From positions 1,459,501-1,523,500 of the forward strand of contig NZ_LR134318.1 of assembly GCF_900636825.1 (NCBI RefSeq): a stretch of DNA of 64,000 nucleotides, given 5' to 3'. Position numbers and translations under genes: made by a program. Positions 1 through 9,369 of the stretch are shown in pieces; position 1 is the first letter of the stretch, and every line of letters starts with the position of its first letter. The stretch is from Pseudomonas fluorescens. GTDB taxonomy: Bacteria; Pseudomonadota; Gammaproteobacteria; Pseudomonadales; Pseudomonadaceae. The notes under the pieces are model-generated. The model searched no databases, was not told where the DNA came from, and saw nothing but the letters and a program-made list of their open reading frames with translations.

Positions 1-18
1 CAGTGCTAAGCTGCGCTC

Positions 19-591
19 ATGAACTATCTCGCGCATTTGCATCTCGGCGGCCAGCGCCCCGGTCAGTTACTCGGCAGCCTCTATGGCGACTTCGTCAAAG
101 GGCGACTGCAAGGGCAGTTTGCGCCGGAGGTCGAAGCGGCGATCCAACTGCATCGGCGTATCGACGTGTTCACCGATCGCCACCCGTTGGTGGACATCGC
201 CTTGGGCCGGTTTACCGAGACGCGGCGGCGCTATGCCGGGATCGTCCTCGATGTATTTTTCGACCACTGCCTGGCGCGAGACTGGACGCTGTACGCCGAC
301 CGGCCGCTGGAGCTGTTCACCGCTGACGTTTATCGGGTGCTGTCGCGCGAGCGGCAATTGCCAGAACGGCTGGCGAAGATCGCGCCGCACATGGTTGCCC
401 ATGACTGGTTGGGGTCGTATCGCGAATTTGAGGTGCTGGAGCAGGTGTTGCGCGGGATTTCACGGCGGTTGTCCCGGCCTGAGGAACTGGCGGGGGCGAT
501 GCAGGAGTTGCGGCGGTTGTATGAGCCTTTGAGCGAAGACTTTAGCCTGTTCTACCCGCAACTTCAGGACTTCGTAGCGTCACAGAGGTAG
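19..591 (+). CDS. acpH: Acyl carrier protein phosphodiesterase (AcpH/DUF479 family)
   Basis: 190 aa, the usual length for AcpH. The N-terminus MNYLAHLHLG followed by LGSLYGDFVKG and IQLHRRIDVFTDRHP is the family pattern. Its His and Asp residues (HLHL; GDF; HRRID; TDRHP) are the expected metal-binding set of this HD-like phosphodiesterase. The known family reaction is release of 4'-phosphopantetheine from holo-ACP, so a role in cytoplasmic ACP turnover is inferred from homology. It stands alone, starting near the window edge and followed by a REPIN. The start was chosen because the conserved family N-terminus begins there. Confidence 0.9.
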   Translation: MNYLAHLHLGGQRPGQLLGSLYGDFVKGRLQGQFAPEVEAAIQLHRRIDVFTDRHPLVDIALGRFTETRRRYAGIVLDVFFDHCLARDWTLYADRPLELFTADVYRVLSRERQLPERLAKIAPHMVAHDWLGSYREFEVLEQVLRGISRRLSRPEELAGAMQELRRLYEPLSEDFSLFYPQLQDFVASQR

Positions 592-598
592 GCAAAAA

Positions 599-670
599 TC
601 AAAAGATCGCAGCCTGCGGCAGCTCCTACATCGACCTCTGTAGGAGCTGCCGCAGGCTGCGATCTTTTGA
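599..670. repeat. REPIN-like inverted repeat, class A
   Basis: Two near-perfect inverted arms carry the core GTAGGAGCTGCCGCAGGC followed by TGCGATCTTTTGA, around a short loop. It lies between the convergent acpH and olsA genes. The same core recurs near 4.8, 6.7, 10.0, 13.2, 52.5, 59.3 and 60.0 kb, so it is a dispersed family. It may also act as a bidirectional terminator. Confidence 0.85.
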
Positions 671-673
671 TTG

Positions 674-1468
674 TCAGGCGGCGATCAGGTCGCCAGCGCG
701 ACGCGGTTCGGCAGGTTTCGCTACTTCGCCAAACAACACCCGCTGCACCGCCTGCTGCGCTTCGAACGCCAGCGCCGCACGCTCGCGCCCCTGACAGGCG
801 ATCGGCTTGAGCACATGCACTTCGACATCCCCGCAGTCATGGCTGAACAGGCGCATCAGGTGCGAGAGCAAATCATCGTCACCAATGAATGGCGCCAGCG
901 TATCGATCTCGCCGTCACGCAGATAACGGATCGCCACCGGTTGCAGCATCACCTCTGAATCAATCGCCGCCGCCAGCAGGCGACCGTGAAAAGTGCGCAG
1001 TGATCGGCCATCGGTGGTCGTGCCTTCGGGGAACATCAGCAAGGCGTGATCGGTTTGCAAATGACGGGTCATCTGCTTGCGGATCAACTGGCTGTCGCCC
1101 GAGCCGCGACGGATAAACAGACTGCCAGCCTTCGCTGCCAGCCAGCCCGCCACCGGCCAGGTGCGCACTTCCGCCTTGGACAGAAATGACAGCGGCGTGA
1201 GCATGCCCAGCAGCGGAATATCCGTCCACGACACATGATTGCTGACCCACAGCATCGGCTCTTTCGGCAGCTCACCGTGCACGGTCACGCGAAAGGGCAG
1301 GGCATTGCTCAGCCGAGCCATGAAGAAGCGCGACCAGCGCTGGCGACGCTCCATCGAATGCGCCAGGCCGATGCGCTCAAACACGCCGAAGACGCTGGCC
1401 ATGGTCAGCCCCAGCGACACCACGAAAAGCACTCGAGCGATTCGCGCGTACACCCGCAACCGGCTCAT
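674..1468 (-). CDS. olsA: Lyso-ornithine lipid O-acyltransferase (PlsC family)
   Basis: 264 aa. It contains the acyltransferase motif NHVSWTD (the NHx4D block) near residue 73 and FPEGTTT near residue 148, with an N-terminal hydrophobic segment. The frame stays open far upstream to 1774, but the start at 1468 is chosen because it gives the family N-terminus and overlaps the olsB stop as TGATG. In the known pathway OlsA adds the second acyl chain to the lyso-ornithine lipid made by OlsB, at the inner membrane. The olsB-olsA order and overlap strongly support this over a generic PlsC paralogue. Confidence 0.9.
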   Translation of the reverse strand: MSRLRVYARIARVLFVVSLGLTMASVFGVFERIGLAHSMERRQRWSRFFMARLSNALPFRVTVHGELPKEPMLWVSNHVSWTDIPLLGMLTPLSFLSKAEVRTWPVAGWLAAKAGSLFIRRGSGDSQLIRKQMTRHLQTDHALLMFPEGTTTDGRSLRTFHGRLLAAAIDSEVMLQPVAIRYLRDGEIDTLAPFIGDDDLLSHLMRLFSHDCGDVEVHVLKPIACQGRERAALAFEAQQAVQRVLFGEVAKPAEPRRAGDLIAA

Positions 1469-2223
1469 CACACGGCCGCCTTGAAGTGTTTGGCGTAACG
1501 CGGGCAGAGTTCGTCGCGCTTGAGCAGGATGAAGACGTCGGCGACCTGGAAGTCTTCGTCCCAGCATGGCTCGCCGCAGATCTTCGCGCCCAGACGCATG
1601 TAAGCCTTGAGCAGTGGCGGCATTTCCGCGATGACGTTGGACGGAATATCCAGCGTCGGCAGCGGATTTTTCGGCTCGGCGCGCAGGTGTTCGGTGCACA
1701 GATAGCGCTCGCGCAGGCGCTGCATGATCGCGTGGGCCTGAATGCCGCCGTCCTGCATCGGAATGCTCGCGCAACCCATCAGATAGCTGTAACCGCCCTG
1801 ATTCAATACTTCGGCCAACTCGCCCCAGAGTACGGCAATGGTGCCGCCGTTGCGGTACGCCGGATCGACGCAGGTGCGGCCGATTTCCAGGATCGGCCCT
1901 TGCAGATGCGCGAGGCCGTGCAGGCTGAATTCTTCCTCACTGTAGAACTTGCCGAGGCTGCTGGCGGCGGTGTGATCGAGCAGACGCGTGGTCGCTACAA
2001 GGCGCCCGGTGTTCAGATCACGTACGCCGATGTGGCTGCAGTGAACATCATAATCATCCATGTCCAGACCCAGTTCCGCGCCTTTCAATTTGGCGTTGAA
2101 CTCGCCACTGAAGACGTTGAAGCGCAGGGCCTGGGCTTGCTGCAAGGCCTCGGTGCCGATCAGGCGTTCGGCTTGCAGGCGGCGTTCATTGCCGGTGTCG
2201 CTGATGCGGGCGATTTGCGTCAT
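1468..2223 (-). CDS. olsB: L-ornithine N-alpha-acyltransferase (OlsB, GNAT-like)
   Basis: 251 aa. The protein has the hemolysin/OlsB acyltransferase layout: RFNVFSGEF near residue 34, then [19 protein letters not shown], then LMGCASIPM. OlsB transfers a 3-hydroxyacyl group from ACP to ornithine, the first step of ornithine lipid synthesis. These lipids replace phospholipids under phosphate limitation in several Pseudomonas; I looked for but could not assign a Pho box upstream. First gene of the olsBA operon, translationally coupled to olsA. Confidence 0.92.
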   Translation of the reverse strand: MTQIARISDTGNERRLQAERLIGTEALQQAQALRFNVFSGEFNAKLKGAELGLDMDDYDVHCSHIGVRDLNTGRLVATTRLLDHTAASSLGKFYSEEEFSLHGLAHLQGPILEIGRTCVDPAYRNGGTIAVLWGELAEVLNQGGYSYLMGCASIPMQDGGIQAHAIMQRLRERYLCTEHLRAEPKNPLPTLDIPSNVIAEMPPLLKAYMRLGAKICGEPCWDEDFQVADVFILLKRDELCPRYAKHFKAAV

Positions 2224-2376
2224 GTGACTCTCCGTACGGGCCTTTAACCCGTCGTGGGTTGCAGCCGATCGACTTTCTTTATGCAGCCGTGTTGTGCAAA
2301 GTCAGGCTATGTAGCCCCGGTGTCATCGCCATGAACGTTCGGTGATGCTTATATGACAGCCCACAAGGAGGCGCTT

Positions 2377-3255
2377 ATGCCCTGGTCAGATCTGCTGCAA
2401 AGCCGTGAACGATTGCCCGCCGTTGCTGATTTGGCCGAAGGATTTGCAACCTTGCTGCAGGCGCTGGGCAGCGTCACGCCGTTTGAGCTGGCGGTCGCAG
2501 GGGGGCGGCGCATGGCGACGCCGGGGCTGGCGTTTCTGGTCGGTTATCAGGCGGCGCTGCGCATGTTGTGGCCGAGTGCACCGCTGAGCCTCGGCGCTTT
2601 GTGCGCGACTGAACAGCGCAGCCTGCGCCCGGCGGATATGCAAACGCGGCTGAGCGATTTGCGCTTGAGCGGGCGCAAGGATTTCGTCACGGCGGGCGAT
2701 GCGGCGGACTGGTTGTTGATCGCCGCGCGCAGTGAAGAACCTGGCGAAATACCGCGTCTGAGTCTGGCCGTGGTCTATCCCGGCGAACCCGGCGTGAAGG
2801 TCGAAAAATTGCCAGCGCTGCCGTTGATGCCAGACATCAGCCACGGTCGCCTGCACCTCGACGGCGCCCTGTGCGAATTGCTTGCGGGCGACGGCTGGGA
2901 TGCTTACGTCAAACCGTTCCGCACCCTCGAAGATGTCTATGTCCTGAGCGCAATGACCGCGTGGCTGTACGGCGTCGGCCAGGACAGCGATTGGCCGCAA
3001 CCCCTGCAACTGCGATTGCTGGCGCTGCTGGCCGGATGTGCCGAAGCGAGCCGGCAAGCGCCGAACAATCCGTCAGGGCATGTGTTGTTGGGCGGTTTGT
3101 TTGCGCAGTTTGAATCACTCGCGGGGGAGGTGGATCAGGCGCTGGCAGATGGCCCAGTGGAATGGGCGCAGATGTGGCACCGGGATAAAGGCGTGATGCA
3201 ATTGGCGGCGGGGGCGCGGGCCAAGCGGTTGGCCAAGGCTTTGGCGGCGGGCTGA
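2377..3255 (+). CDS. Acyl-CoA dehydrogenase-like conserved protein
   Basis: 292 aa. An AAGGAGG sequence at 2364-2370 fixes the ATG at 2377 rather than the in-frame ATG at 2353. The protein resembles the middle and C-terminal part of acyl-CoA dehydrogenases: GRLHLDGALCELLAGDGW followed by a helical VLSAMTAWLYGVG stretch. I do not see a clear catalytic glutamate, and the protein is shorter than active enzymes (about 380 aa). It lies divergently upstream of olsB. The enzyme function is therefore uncertain; an inactive or divergent family member is as likely. Confidence 0.6.
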   Translation: MPWSDLLQSRERLPAVADLAEGFATLLQALGSVTPFELAVAGGRRMATPGLAFLVGYQAALRMLWPSAPLSLGALCATEQRSLRPADMQTRLSDLRLSGRKDFVTAGDAADWLLIAARSEEPGEIPRLSLAVVYPGEPGVKVEKLPALPLMPDISHGRLHLDGALCELLAGDGWDAYVKPFRTLEDVYVLSAMTAWLYGVGQDSDWPQPLQLRLLALLAGCAEASRQAPNNPSGHVLLGGLFAQFESLAGEVDQALADGPVEWAQMWHRDKGVMQLAAGARAKRLAKALAAG

Positions 3256-3262
3256 AGGGCCT

Positions 3263-3355
3263 CATCGCTGGCAAGCCAGCTCCCACAAGGTTCTTTGGTG
3301 GATACAAATTTTGTGAACACCTGTGAAACCTGTGGGAGTTGGCTTGCCAGCGATG
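3263..3355. repeat. REPIN-like inverted repeat, class B
   Basis: Arms ATCGCTGGCAAGCCAGCTCC and its inverse flank a 40-odd base loop. The same arm recurs at 14421-14510, 20340-20369 and 34159-34257. Confidence 0.85.
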
Positions 3356-3435
3356 GCGACTTCATGGAAAGCAAAATCTCAAAGTTGTCATGAGTCCCGA
3401 CTAGTCTCAGCAGGTTCTCTCCACGAGCCCTCACC

Positions 3436-4509
3436 ATGTTCAAAGGCTTGCCGCTGTTCCTGCTGCTGATCAGCTTCACCGCCCACGCCGAACAATGGCC
3501 GGATGAACAATGGCCAACCGCCCCGGCAATGACCAACGTCGAAGCACTGGAGACGTACGCCTTCCCACCCCGCGACGACGCAACCCGCCAAGGCATCCGC
3601 ACCGACGCCTTGCTGATCATCCGCGACGGTCAAATCATCTACGAACGCTACGCCGCGCCGACCACCGAACAGACCCCGCACCTGACCTGGTCGATTAGCA
3701 AAAGCCTGATGGCCACCGTTCTCGGTGTGGCGTACGGCGAGGGCCTGTTCAAACTCGACGATTCTGCCGCGAAGTTTTACCCGTCACTGGAAAAACACCC
3801 AGCGATCAGCCTCGGCCATCTGCTGAACTGGGCCTCCGGTCTCGACTGGCAGGAAGACTACGAATACGCCCCGCTGAAATCCTCGGTGGTGGCGATGCTC
3901 TACACCCGAGGCCGTGGTGACATGGCCGCATTTACCGCCGAACACGACACTTACGCAGCGCCGGGGCAGGCGTTCCGGTATTCCAGCGGCGACAGCAACC
4001 TGCTCGCCGCCGCTTTGAAAACCATGGTCGGCCCGCAGCGTTATCCGGACTATCCGTGGACGGCGCTGTTCGAACCCCTGGGCATTCGCCACGCCGTATG
4101 GGAAGCCGATGCCAGCGGCACTTTTGTCGCCTCGTCCTACGCCTATCTCACCGCCCGGGATCTGGCGCGGGTCGGTTTGCTGATCGCGCGCAACGGACGC
4201 TGGCACGACCGGCAATTGCTGCCCAGGGATTGGATCGCCTTCAACCTCAAACCCTTCGCCGGCTACGAGGCGCATCAGGACGAGGCCGTGCCCGGCGCTC
4301 ATTGGTGGCTCAATCGCCCGCTCGGTGGCGCGACGTCACCGTGGCCCGACGCCCCAACCGACACCTTCGCTGCCCTCGGCCATTGGGGCCAGGCGCTATA
4401 CGTGATTCCCAGCGAGAAACTGGTGATCGTGCGTTACGGTGATGACCGTGATGGCAGCTATAAGCACAACGAACTGCTCAAACGCGTGCTGCAGGCGGTG
4501 CGGCCATGA
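3436..4509 (+). CDS. Secreted serine hydrolase, class C beta-lactamase-like fold
   Basis: 357 aa with a clear signal peptide ending about residue 19 (SFTAHA). The SxxK nucleophile motif is SISK near residue 85, and YSSGDSN near residue 184 takes the Tyr-x-Asn position. A late HWG (ALGHWGQ) near residue 317 resembles the KTG-equivalent motif of this group. Family members are esterases, peptidases or beta-lactamases, so the substrate cannot be predicted. It overlaps the next small gene by four bases (ATGA), implying one transcript. Confidence 0.82.
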   Translation: MFKGLPLFLLLISFTAHAEQWPDEQWPTAPAMTNVEALETYAFPPRDDATRQGIRTDALLIIRDGQIIYERYAAPTTEQTPHLTWSISKSLMATVLGVAYGEGLFKLDDSAAKFYPSLEKHPAISLGHLLNWASGLDWQEDYEYAPLKSSVVAMLYTRGRGDMAAFTAEHDTYAAPGQAFRYSSGDSNLLAAALKTMVGPQRYPDYPWTALFEPLGIRHAVWEADASGTFVASSYAYLTARDLARVGLLIARNGRWHDRQLLPRDWIAFNLKPFAGYEAHQDEAVPGAHWWLNRPLGGATSPWPDAPTDTFAALGHWGQALYVIPSEKLVIVRYGDDRDGSYKHNELLKRVLQAVRP

Positions 4510-4802
4510 GGCGATTTCTGCTGTTGCTGCTGATCGTGCTGGTCGGCTGGGGCGTTTATGAACGCGAAAACCTCTGGGCCTTCCCGGACATCATCAGCGC
4601 CTACACCGCCAAGGAATATTGCTCGTGCAGATATGTGATGAATAACGATGGCGAGTATTGCCGTGGCTATGTGAAGCAATGGCTGCCCATCAGCCAGTTC
4701 ACCGATGACAGCGCCAGCAAAACCATCACCGTCAGCGGCATGGGGCGCAGCAATAGTGCGCAGTGGTTGAGCGAACGGCAAGGCTGCCGTTTGCAGCCTT
4801 AA
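4506..4802 (+). CDS. Small membrane-anchored or secreted cysteine-containing protein
   Basis: 98 aa, start overlapping the stop of the serine hydrolase gene. A leucine-rich segment at residues 4-17 is a signal anchor or uncleaved signal. The remainder has four cysteines (CSC near 39-41, then C near 50 and 94), suggesting periplasmic disulfides. I do not recognise a family. The coupling to the serine hydrolase suggests a linked function, which is inference. Confidence 0.65.
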   Translation: MRRFLLLLLIVLVGWGVYERENLWAFPDIISAYTAKEYCSCRYVMNNDGEYCRGYVKQWLPISQFTDDSASKTITVSGMGRSNSAQWLSERQGCRLQP

Positions 4803-4874
4803 AGATCGCAGCCTTCGGCAGCTCCTACAGGGTTGGGTACGCTCGGTAGGAGCTGCCGAAGGCTGCGATCTTTT
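4801..4874. repeat. REPIN-like inverted repeat, class A
   Basis: Arms with the core GATCGCAGCCTTCGGCAGCT and its inverse lie directly after the small cysteine protein gene. The repeat starts on the last base or two of the stop codon region. Confidence 0.85.
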
Positions 4875-4944
4875 GATCTTGATGTTGCAATAAACCCACG
4901 GGCGGTTAAGGTTCGTGCAGGTTTATCGCGCCCAAGAGTGTTCA

Positions 4945-5535
4945 ATGTTCAACCGCTCCCTTCATCAAGTCTTCGCCTGTCTGTTATTGACCGCCGCGGC
5001 ATTGCCGGCTCAGGCCAATTGGTATCTGGACGGCGAGTCGTCGCGCCTTTCTTTCGTCAGCACGAAAAACGCCAGCGTGTCTGAAGTGCAGCGCTTCCTG
5101 GTGCTGCACGGCAAGGTTGACCCCAACGGTCGCGCCGAAGTCGAAGTCGAGCTGGATTCGATCAACAGCGGCATCCCGTTGCGCGATGAGCGCATGCGCA
5201 AAGAGCTGTTCCAGATCGAGCAATTCCCCGACGCGACCATTACCACGCAAATCGACCTGCGCCCGATCAACGATCTGGCGCCCGGCGCGCAACTGGAGCT
5301 GCGCCTGCCGCTGACCGTCAACCTGCACGGCAAGCAGCACGAATATCCCGCTGAACTGCTGGCGACGCGTCTTGATGATCGGCGTTTTCAAGTGGTGACC
5401 CTGGAGCCGCTGGTGATCAACGCTGCGGATTTCGATCTGGCGCCGGGGCTGGAAAGCCTGCGCAAACTCGCCGACCTGTCGGCTATCAGTCTGTCGGTGC
5501 CGGTGGGTGCGGTGCTGATCTTCACGGCGCGCTGA
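4945..5535 (+). CDS. YceI family secreted protein
   Basis: 196 aa. The signal peptide ends near residue 24 (ALPAQA), and the mature part starts NWYLDGESSRLSFVSTK, the YceI beta-barrel lipocalin-like pattern, which binds isoprenoid or other lipids in known members. The ATG at 4945 is preferred to the frame opening at 4915 because it gives the signal peptide. It is followed one base later by the cardiolipin synthase gene, so both are probably cotranscribed. Confidence 0.88.
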   Translation: MFNRSLHQVFACLLLTAAALPAQANWYLDGESSRLSFVSTKNASVSEVQRFLVLHGKVDPNGRAEVEVELDSINSGIPLRDERMRKELFQIEQFPDATITTQIDLRPINDLAPGAQLELRLPLTVNLHGKQHEYPAELLATRLDDRRFQVVTLEPLVINAADFDLAPGLESLRKLADLSAISLSVPVGAVLIFTAR

Positions 5536-5536
5536 C

Positions 5537-6694
5537 ATGCGTGGCGCGGTGTTTCCGTGGCGCGACGGCAACCGTTTCGAACTGTTGATCGACGGCCCGC
5601 AATTTTTCCCGCGGATGCTTGAGCACATCGCCGGCGCCAAGCAGCAGATTGAACTCGAGCTGTATCTGGTCGAGGCCGGGGCCTGTGCCGAGGCCATTGT
5701 GCAAGCGTTGGTGCAGGCCGCAGAACGTGGCGTGCGCGTGCGCTGCCTGTTCGATGATTACGGTAGCCTCGCGTTCACCCTCAATTTGCGTCAGCGCCTG
5801 ACTCAGGCCCGGGTCGAGCTGCGCTTCTACAACCGGCTGAGCTGGCGGCGCTGGGTCGGCAACTTTTACCGTGATCACCGCAAGTTGTTGCTGGTCGATC
5901 AGTGTCTGGCGGTGGTCGGCGGCACTGGCGTTACCGATGAATTCTGGACGCCGGGCCACGATGTCAGCGAATGGCACGAGGTGATGGTCGAGATCAGCGG
6001 CCCATTGGTGATCGACTGGCAATTGCTGTTCGATCGCCAATGGATCGCCAACCGCTACCGCCGGGCCTGGCGTCCCGCCGCGCATTTCGGTTTGCCGCGT
6101 CTGCCGCGCGTGCCGGACAAGGGCGAGGGCATGGGCCGCGTGGCCTACGCCGACGCCCGCCAGCATCGTGACATTCTGCAGTCGCTGTTCCGTGCGCTGA
6201 ACAGCGGCCAGCGACGCATCTGGATGGCCACGCCGTATTTCCTGCCGACCTGGAAAATTCGCCGCTCCCTGCGCAAGGCGGCGGCGCGCGGTGTCGATGT
6301 GCGCTTGCTGCTGACCGGGCCGCGCACTGATCACCCGTCGGTGCGCTACGCCGGGCATCGCTACTACCCGCGATTGCTCAAAGCCGGGGTGCAGATCTTC
6401 GAATATCAACCGTGCTTTCTGCATTTGAAAATGGTCTTGGTGGACGATTGGGTGAGCATCGGTTCGTGCAACTTCGACCACTGGAATCTGCGCTTCAATC
6501 TGGAGGCGAATCTGGAGGCGCTGGATCCCGCGCTGACGGCGGCGGTCGAGGCGAGTTTCGTGAAGGATTTCGGCTTGAGTCAGCTGGTGAGCCTGGAAGC
6601 GTGGCAGCGCCGACCGTTGTGGCGGCGGGTCAAGCAGCGGGTGTGGGGCTGGGTGGATCGGTTGGTGGTCAACTTTCTCGACCGCCGCGGTTGA
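5537..6694 (+). CDS. clsB: Cardiolipin synthase B-type, phospholipase D superfamily
   Basis: 385 aa with two HKD motifs: HRKLLLVD near residue 114 and HLKMVLVD near residue 296, each followed by downstream GG/GS-N signatures. It lacks N-terminal membrane helices, as ClsB (YbhO) does. It would join phosphatidylglycerol with another phospholipid or alcohol to form cardiolipin at the inner membrane. Its ATG follows the yceI stop by one base. A generic phospholipase D is the alternative, but length and spacing favour ClsB. Confidence 0.85.
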   Translation: MRGAVFPWRDGNRFELLIDGPQFFPRMLEHIAGAKQQIELELYLVEAGACAEAIVQALVQAAERGVRVRCLFDDYGSLAFTLNLRQRLTQARVELRFYNRLSWRRWVGNFYRDHRKLLLVDQCLAVVGGTGVTDEFWTPGHDVSEWHEVMVEISGPLVIDWQLLFDRQWIANRYRRAWRPAAHFGLPRLPRVPDKGEGMGRVAYADARQHRDILQSLFRALNSGQRRIWMATPYFLPTWKIRRSLRKAAARGVDVRLLLTGPRTDHPSVRYAGHRYYPRLLKAGVQIFEYQPCFLHLKMVLVDDWVSIGSCNFDHWNLRFNLEANLEALDPALTAAVEASFVKDFGLSQLVSLEAWQRRPLWRRVKQRVWGWVDRLVVNFLDRRG

Positions 6695-6700
6695 AGCAAG

Positions 6701-6782
6701 ATCAAAAGATCGCAGCCTTCGGCAGCTCCTACAATGGCATGGTGTTCACCCTGTAGGAGCTGCCGAAGGCTGCGATCTTGAT
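6701..6782. repeat. REPIN-like inverted repeat, class A
   Basis: Inverted arms with the core GATCGCAGCCTTCGGCAGCT lie between convergent clsB and bglX. Confidence 0.85.
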
Positions 6783-6811
6783 CGTTCCCACGCGGAGTGT
6801 GGGAACGATCA
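6780..6811. terminator. Candidate bidirectional terminator between clsB and bglX
   Basis: A perfect GATCGTTCCCAC / GTGGGAACGATC hairpin with a short loop is followed by an A run (a U run for the minus-strand bglX transcript). Confidence 0.6.
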
Positions 6812-6817
6812 AAAAAC

Positions 6818-9109
6818 CTACAGCAATTCGAAGCTCTGCTGCGTCACGTCCTGGGAATCCAGGCCGATCTGTACGTTGAATTTGCCAGGCTCGGCGGCGT
6901 ACTTGAGCTGGGCGTTGTAGAACTTCAGGTCTTCCTCGGTGATGGTGAAGTGCACAACTTTCTGTTCGCCTGCCTTGAGCATGATCTTCTGGAAGTTCTT
7001 CAGTTCTTTCACCGGACGAATCATCGAACCGGTGACGTCCTGAATGTACAACTGCACCACGGTTTCGCCGTCACGCTTGCCGGTGTTTTTCACCATCACG
7101 CTGGCGTCGAGCTTGCCGGTGGCGTTCAGCGTGGTCGACGACAGCGCCATATCGCTCAGGGCGAACGTGGTGTAGCTCAGGCCATAACCGAACGGAAACA
7201 GCGGGCCGGTGGTGTCATCGAAATACTGCGAGGTGTAATTGCCCGGTTTGCCCGGCGTGAACGGTCGGCCGATGCTCAGGTGATTGTAGTAAGTCGGGAT
7301 CTGGCCCACGGAACGCGGGAAGGTCACCGGCAGTTTGCCCGACGGGTTGTAGTCGCCGAACAGTACGTCAGCGATGGCGTTACCGCCCTCGGTGCCGCTG
7401 AACCAGGTTTCCAGAATCGCGTCAGCCGACTGATTCTCTTCGAGAATGGTCAGTGGACGGCCGTTCATCAACACCAGCACCAGCGGTTTGCCCGTGGCTT
7501 TCAGCGCGCGGATCAGCTCACGCTGGTTTTGCGGGATGTTCAGGTCGGTGCGGCTCGAGGATTCGTGGGACATGCCACGGGACTCGCCGACAGCAGCGAC
7601 GATCACATCAGCGTCTTTCGCCGCTTTCACCGCCTCGTCGATCAACACACTGGCCGGGCGCGGGTCATCGACCACTTCCGGGGCATCGAAGTTGAGGAAG
7701 TTCAGGTAGTCGAGAACCTTCTTGTCGCCCGTGATGTTGGCGCCACGGGCGTAGATCAGATTGGCTTTGTCGCCGATCAGCGAATGCATGCCATCGAACA
7801 AGGTGACCGATTGCGCCGGACGCCCGGCGGCGGCCCAACTGCCCATCATGTCGATCGGCGCTTTCGCCAATGGACCGACCAGCGCGATTTTCGCGTCTTT
7901 TTTCAACGGCAGGGTTTCGTTCTGGTTCTTCAGCAGCACCAGACTGCGACGCGCCACTTCGCGGGCCTCAGCGCGGTGCAGGCGGCTTTCGGCGTAGGTG
8001 TCCGCCGGGTCATCTTCTGCCTTGCCGATGCGCAGGTACGGGTCCTTGAACAGGCCCATGTCGTACTTGGCCGCGAGCACTTCGCGCACGGCGTTGTCGA
8101 TGTCTTTCTGTTCGATCTCGCCGGACTTGAGCAGCCCCGGCAGTTCTTTGCCGTACAGGGTGTCGTTCATGCTCATGTCGATGCCGGCCTTGATCGCCAG
8201 CTTCGCCGCTTCGCGACCGTCGCGAGCGACGCCGTGCTTGATCAGCTCGAAAATGGCGCCGTGGTCGCTGACCGCCAGGCCTTTGAAGCCCCAGTCCTTG
8301 CGCAGCAAGTCGTTCATCAGCCAAGTGTTGGCGGTGGCGGGAATGCCATTGATCGAGTTCAAGGCGACCATCACGCCACCGGCGCCAGCATCGATCGCAG
8401 CACGGTACGGCGGCAGGTAATCCTGATACATCTTCACCGGACTCATGTCGACGGTGTTGTAGTCGCGACCACCCTCGACCGCGCCGTACAGGGCGAAGTG
8501 CTTGACGCTGGCCATGATGCTGTCGGCAGCGCTCGGAGTTTCGCCCTGATACGCCTTGACCATGACTTTGGCGATGCGCGAGGTCAGGTAGGTGTCTTCA
8601 CCGAAACCTTCGGAGCTGCGGCCCCAGCGCGGATCGCGGGAAATATCGACCATCGGCGCGAAGGTGATATCGAGGCTGTCAGCGGCGGCTTCTTTTGCCG
8701 CAACGCGACCGGACTGGCCGATGGCATCCATGTCCCAGCTCGACGCGAGAGCCAGCGGAATCGGGAAAATCGTCCGGTGACCGTGAATCACGTCGTAGGC
8801 GAAAAACATCGGAATCTTCAGGCGGCTGCGCATGGCAGCGTCCTGCATCGGCCGGTTTTCCGGACGGGTGATCGAGTTGAACGTGCCGCCGATGTTGCCG
8901 GCGGCGATTTCCTTGCGGATCAGCTCGCGGGGCATTTCCGGGCCGATGCTGATCAGGCGCAACTGGCCGATCTTCTCGTCGAGGGTCATTTGTTTCATCA
9001 GATTGCTGATGAAAGCGTCCTTGTTCTCCAGAGGTACCGGGGTCGTGGCGGCCAGTACCTGATGACTGGCCAGGCTGACGAACAAACCCAGCAAACACAG
9101 CTTCTTCAT
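6818..9109 (-). CDS. bglX: Periplasmic beta-glucosidase, GH3 family
   Basis: 763 aa, the length of E. coli BglX. A signal peptide (first about 20 residues) is followed by the GH3 N-terminal barrel with TFAPMVDISRDPRWGRSSE and the nucleophile region LAVSDHGA. The C-terminal alpha/beta domain includes AVGESRGMSHES, and a terminal fibronectin-III-like domain covers about residues 650-763. It hydrolyses beta-linked oligoglucosides in the periplasm. It stands alone, divergent from the lemA gene across a 260-base gap in which I see no further gene. Confidence 0.93.
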   Translation of the reverse strand: MKKLCLLGLFVSLASHQVLAATTPVPLENKDAFISNLMKQMTLDEKIGQLRLISIGPEMPRELIRKEIAAGNIGGTFNSITRPENRPMQDAAMRSRLKIPMFFAYDVIHGHRTIFPIPLALASSWDMDAIGQSGRVAAKEAAADSLDITFAPMVDISRDPRWGRSSEGFGEDTYLTSRIAKVMVKAYQGETPSAADSIMASVKHFALYGAVEGGRDYNTVDMSPVKMYQDYLPPYRAAIDAGAGGVMVALNSINGIPATANTWLMNDLLRKDWGFKGLAVSDHGAIFELIKHGVARDGREAAKLAIKAGIDMSMNDTLYGKELPGLLKSGEIEQKDIDNAVREVLAAKYDMGLFKDPYLRIGKAEDDPADTYAESRLHRAEAREVARRSLVLLKNQNETLPLKKDAKIALVGPLAKAPIDMMGSWAAAGRPAQSVTLFDGMHSLIGDKANLIYARGANITGDKKVLDYLNFLNFDAPEVVDDPRPASVLIDEAVKAAKDADVIVAAVGESRGMSHESSSRTDLNIPQNQRELIRALKATGKPLVLVLMNGRPLTILEENQSADAILETWFSGTEGGNAIADVLFGDYNPSGKLPVTFPRSVGQIPTYYNHLSIGRPFTPGKPGNYTSQYFDDTTGPLFPFGYGLSYTTFALSDMALSSTTLNATGKLDASVMVKNTGKRDGETVVQLYIQDVTGSMIRPVKELKNFQKIMLKAGEQKVVHFTITEEDLKFYNAQLKYAAEPGKFNVQIGLDSQDVTQQSFELL

Positions 9110-9369
9110 GAATTCTTTTCTCTAGGGCCCAAACGGTGATGCAACACCGGCCGGCCAAAATGTAGGGAGCGACTATTGTTGTTCGGGTGCCGGCTGAAAA
9201 AAACCGAGCCGGAAAACCGCAGCCGATAGCGGCAACGTAAACGCGAAGGGCACTTTTTAGCCGATAAGCCCGTCGCATGCCAGTGGCGGCGCCGATTATG
9301 CCCCAACCGCTGGCCGGGAATGCCCAGCGCTCGGTTTTTAAATCAAATGTGTCATGGAGCATCACTGCA

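Noticed and set aside
1469..1774. N-terminal extension of OlsA into the olsB region
   Set aside because: The extra 102 residues are out-of-frame olsB sequence without homology; the TGATG overlap gives the real start.
6797..9139. A 780-codon open frame antisense to bglX
   Set aside because: It mirrors the whole bglX gene, has an Arg/His/Val-rich composition without recognisable domains, and is explained by GC-rich codon bias.
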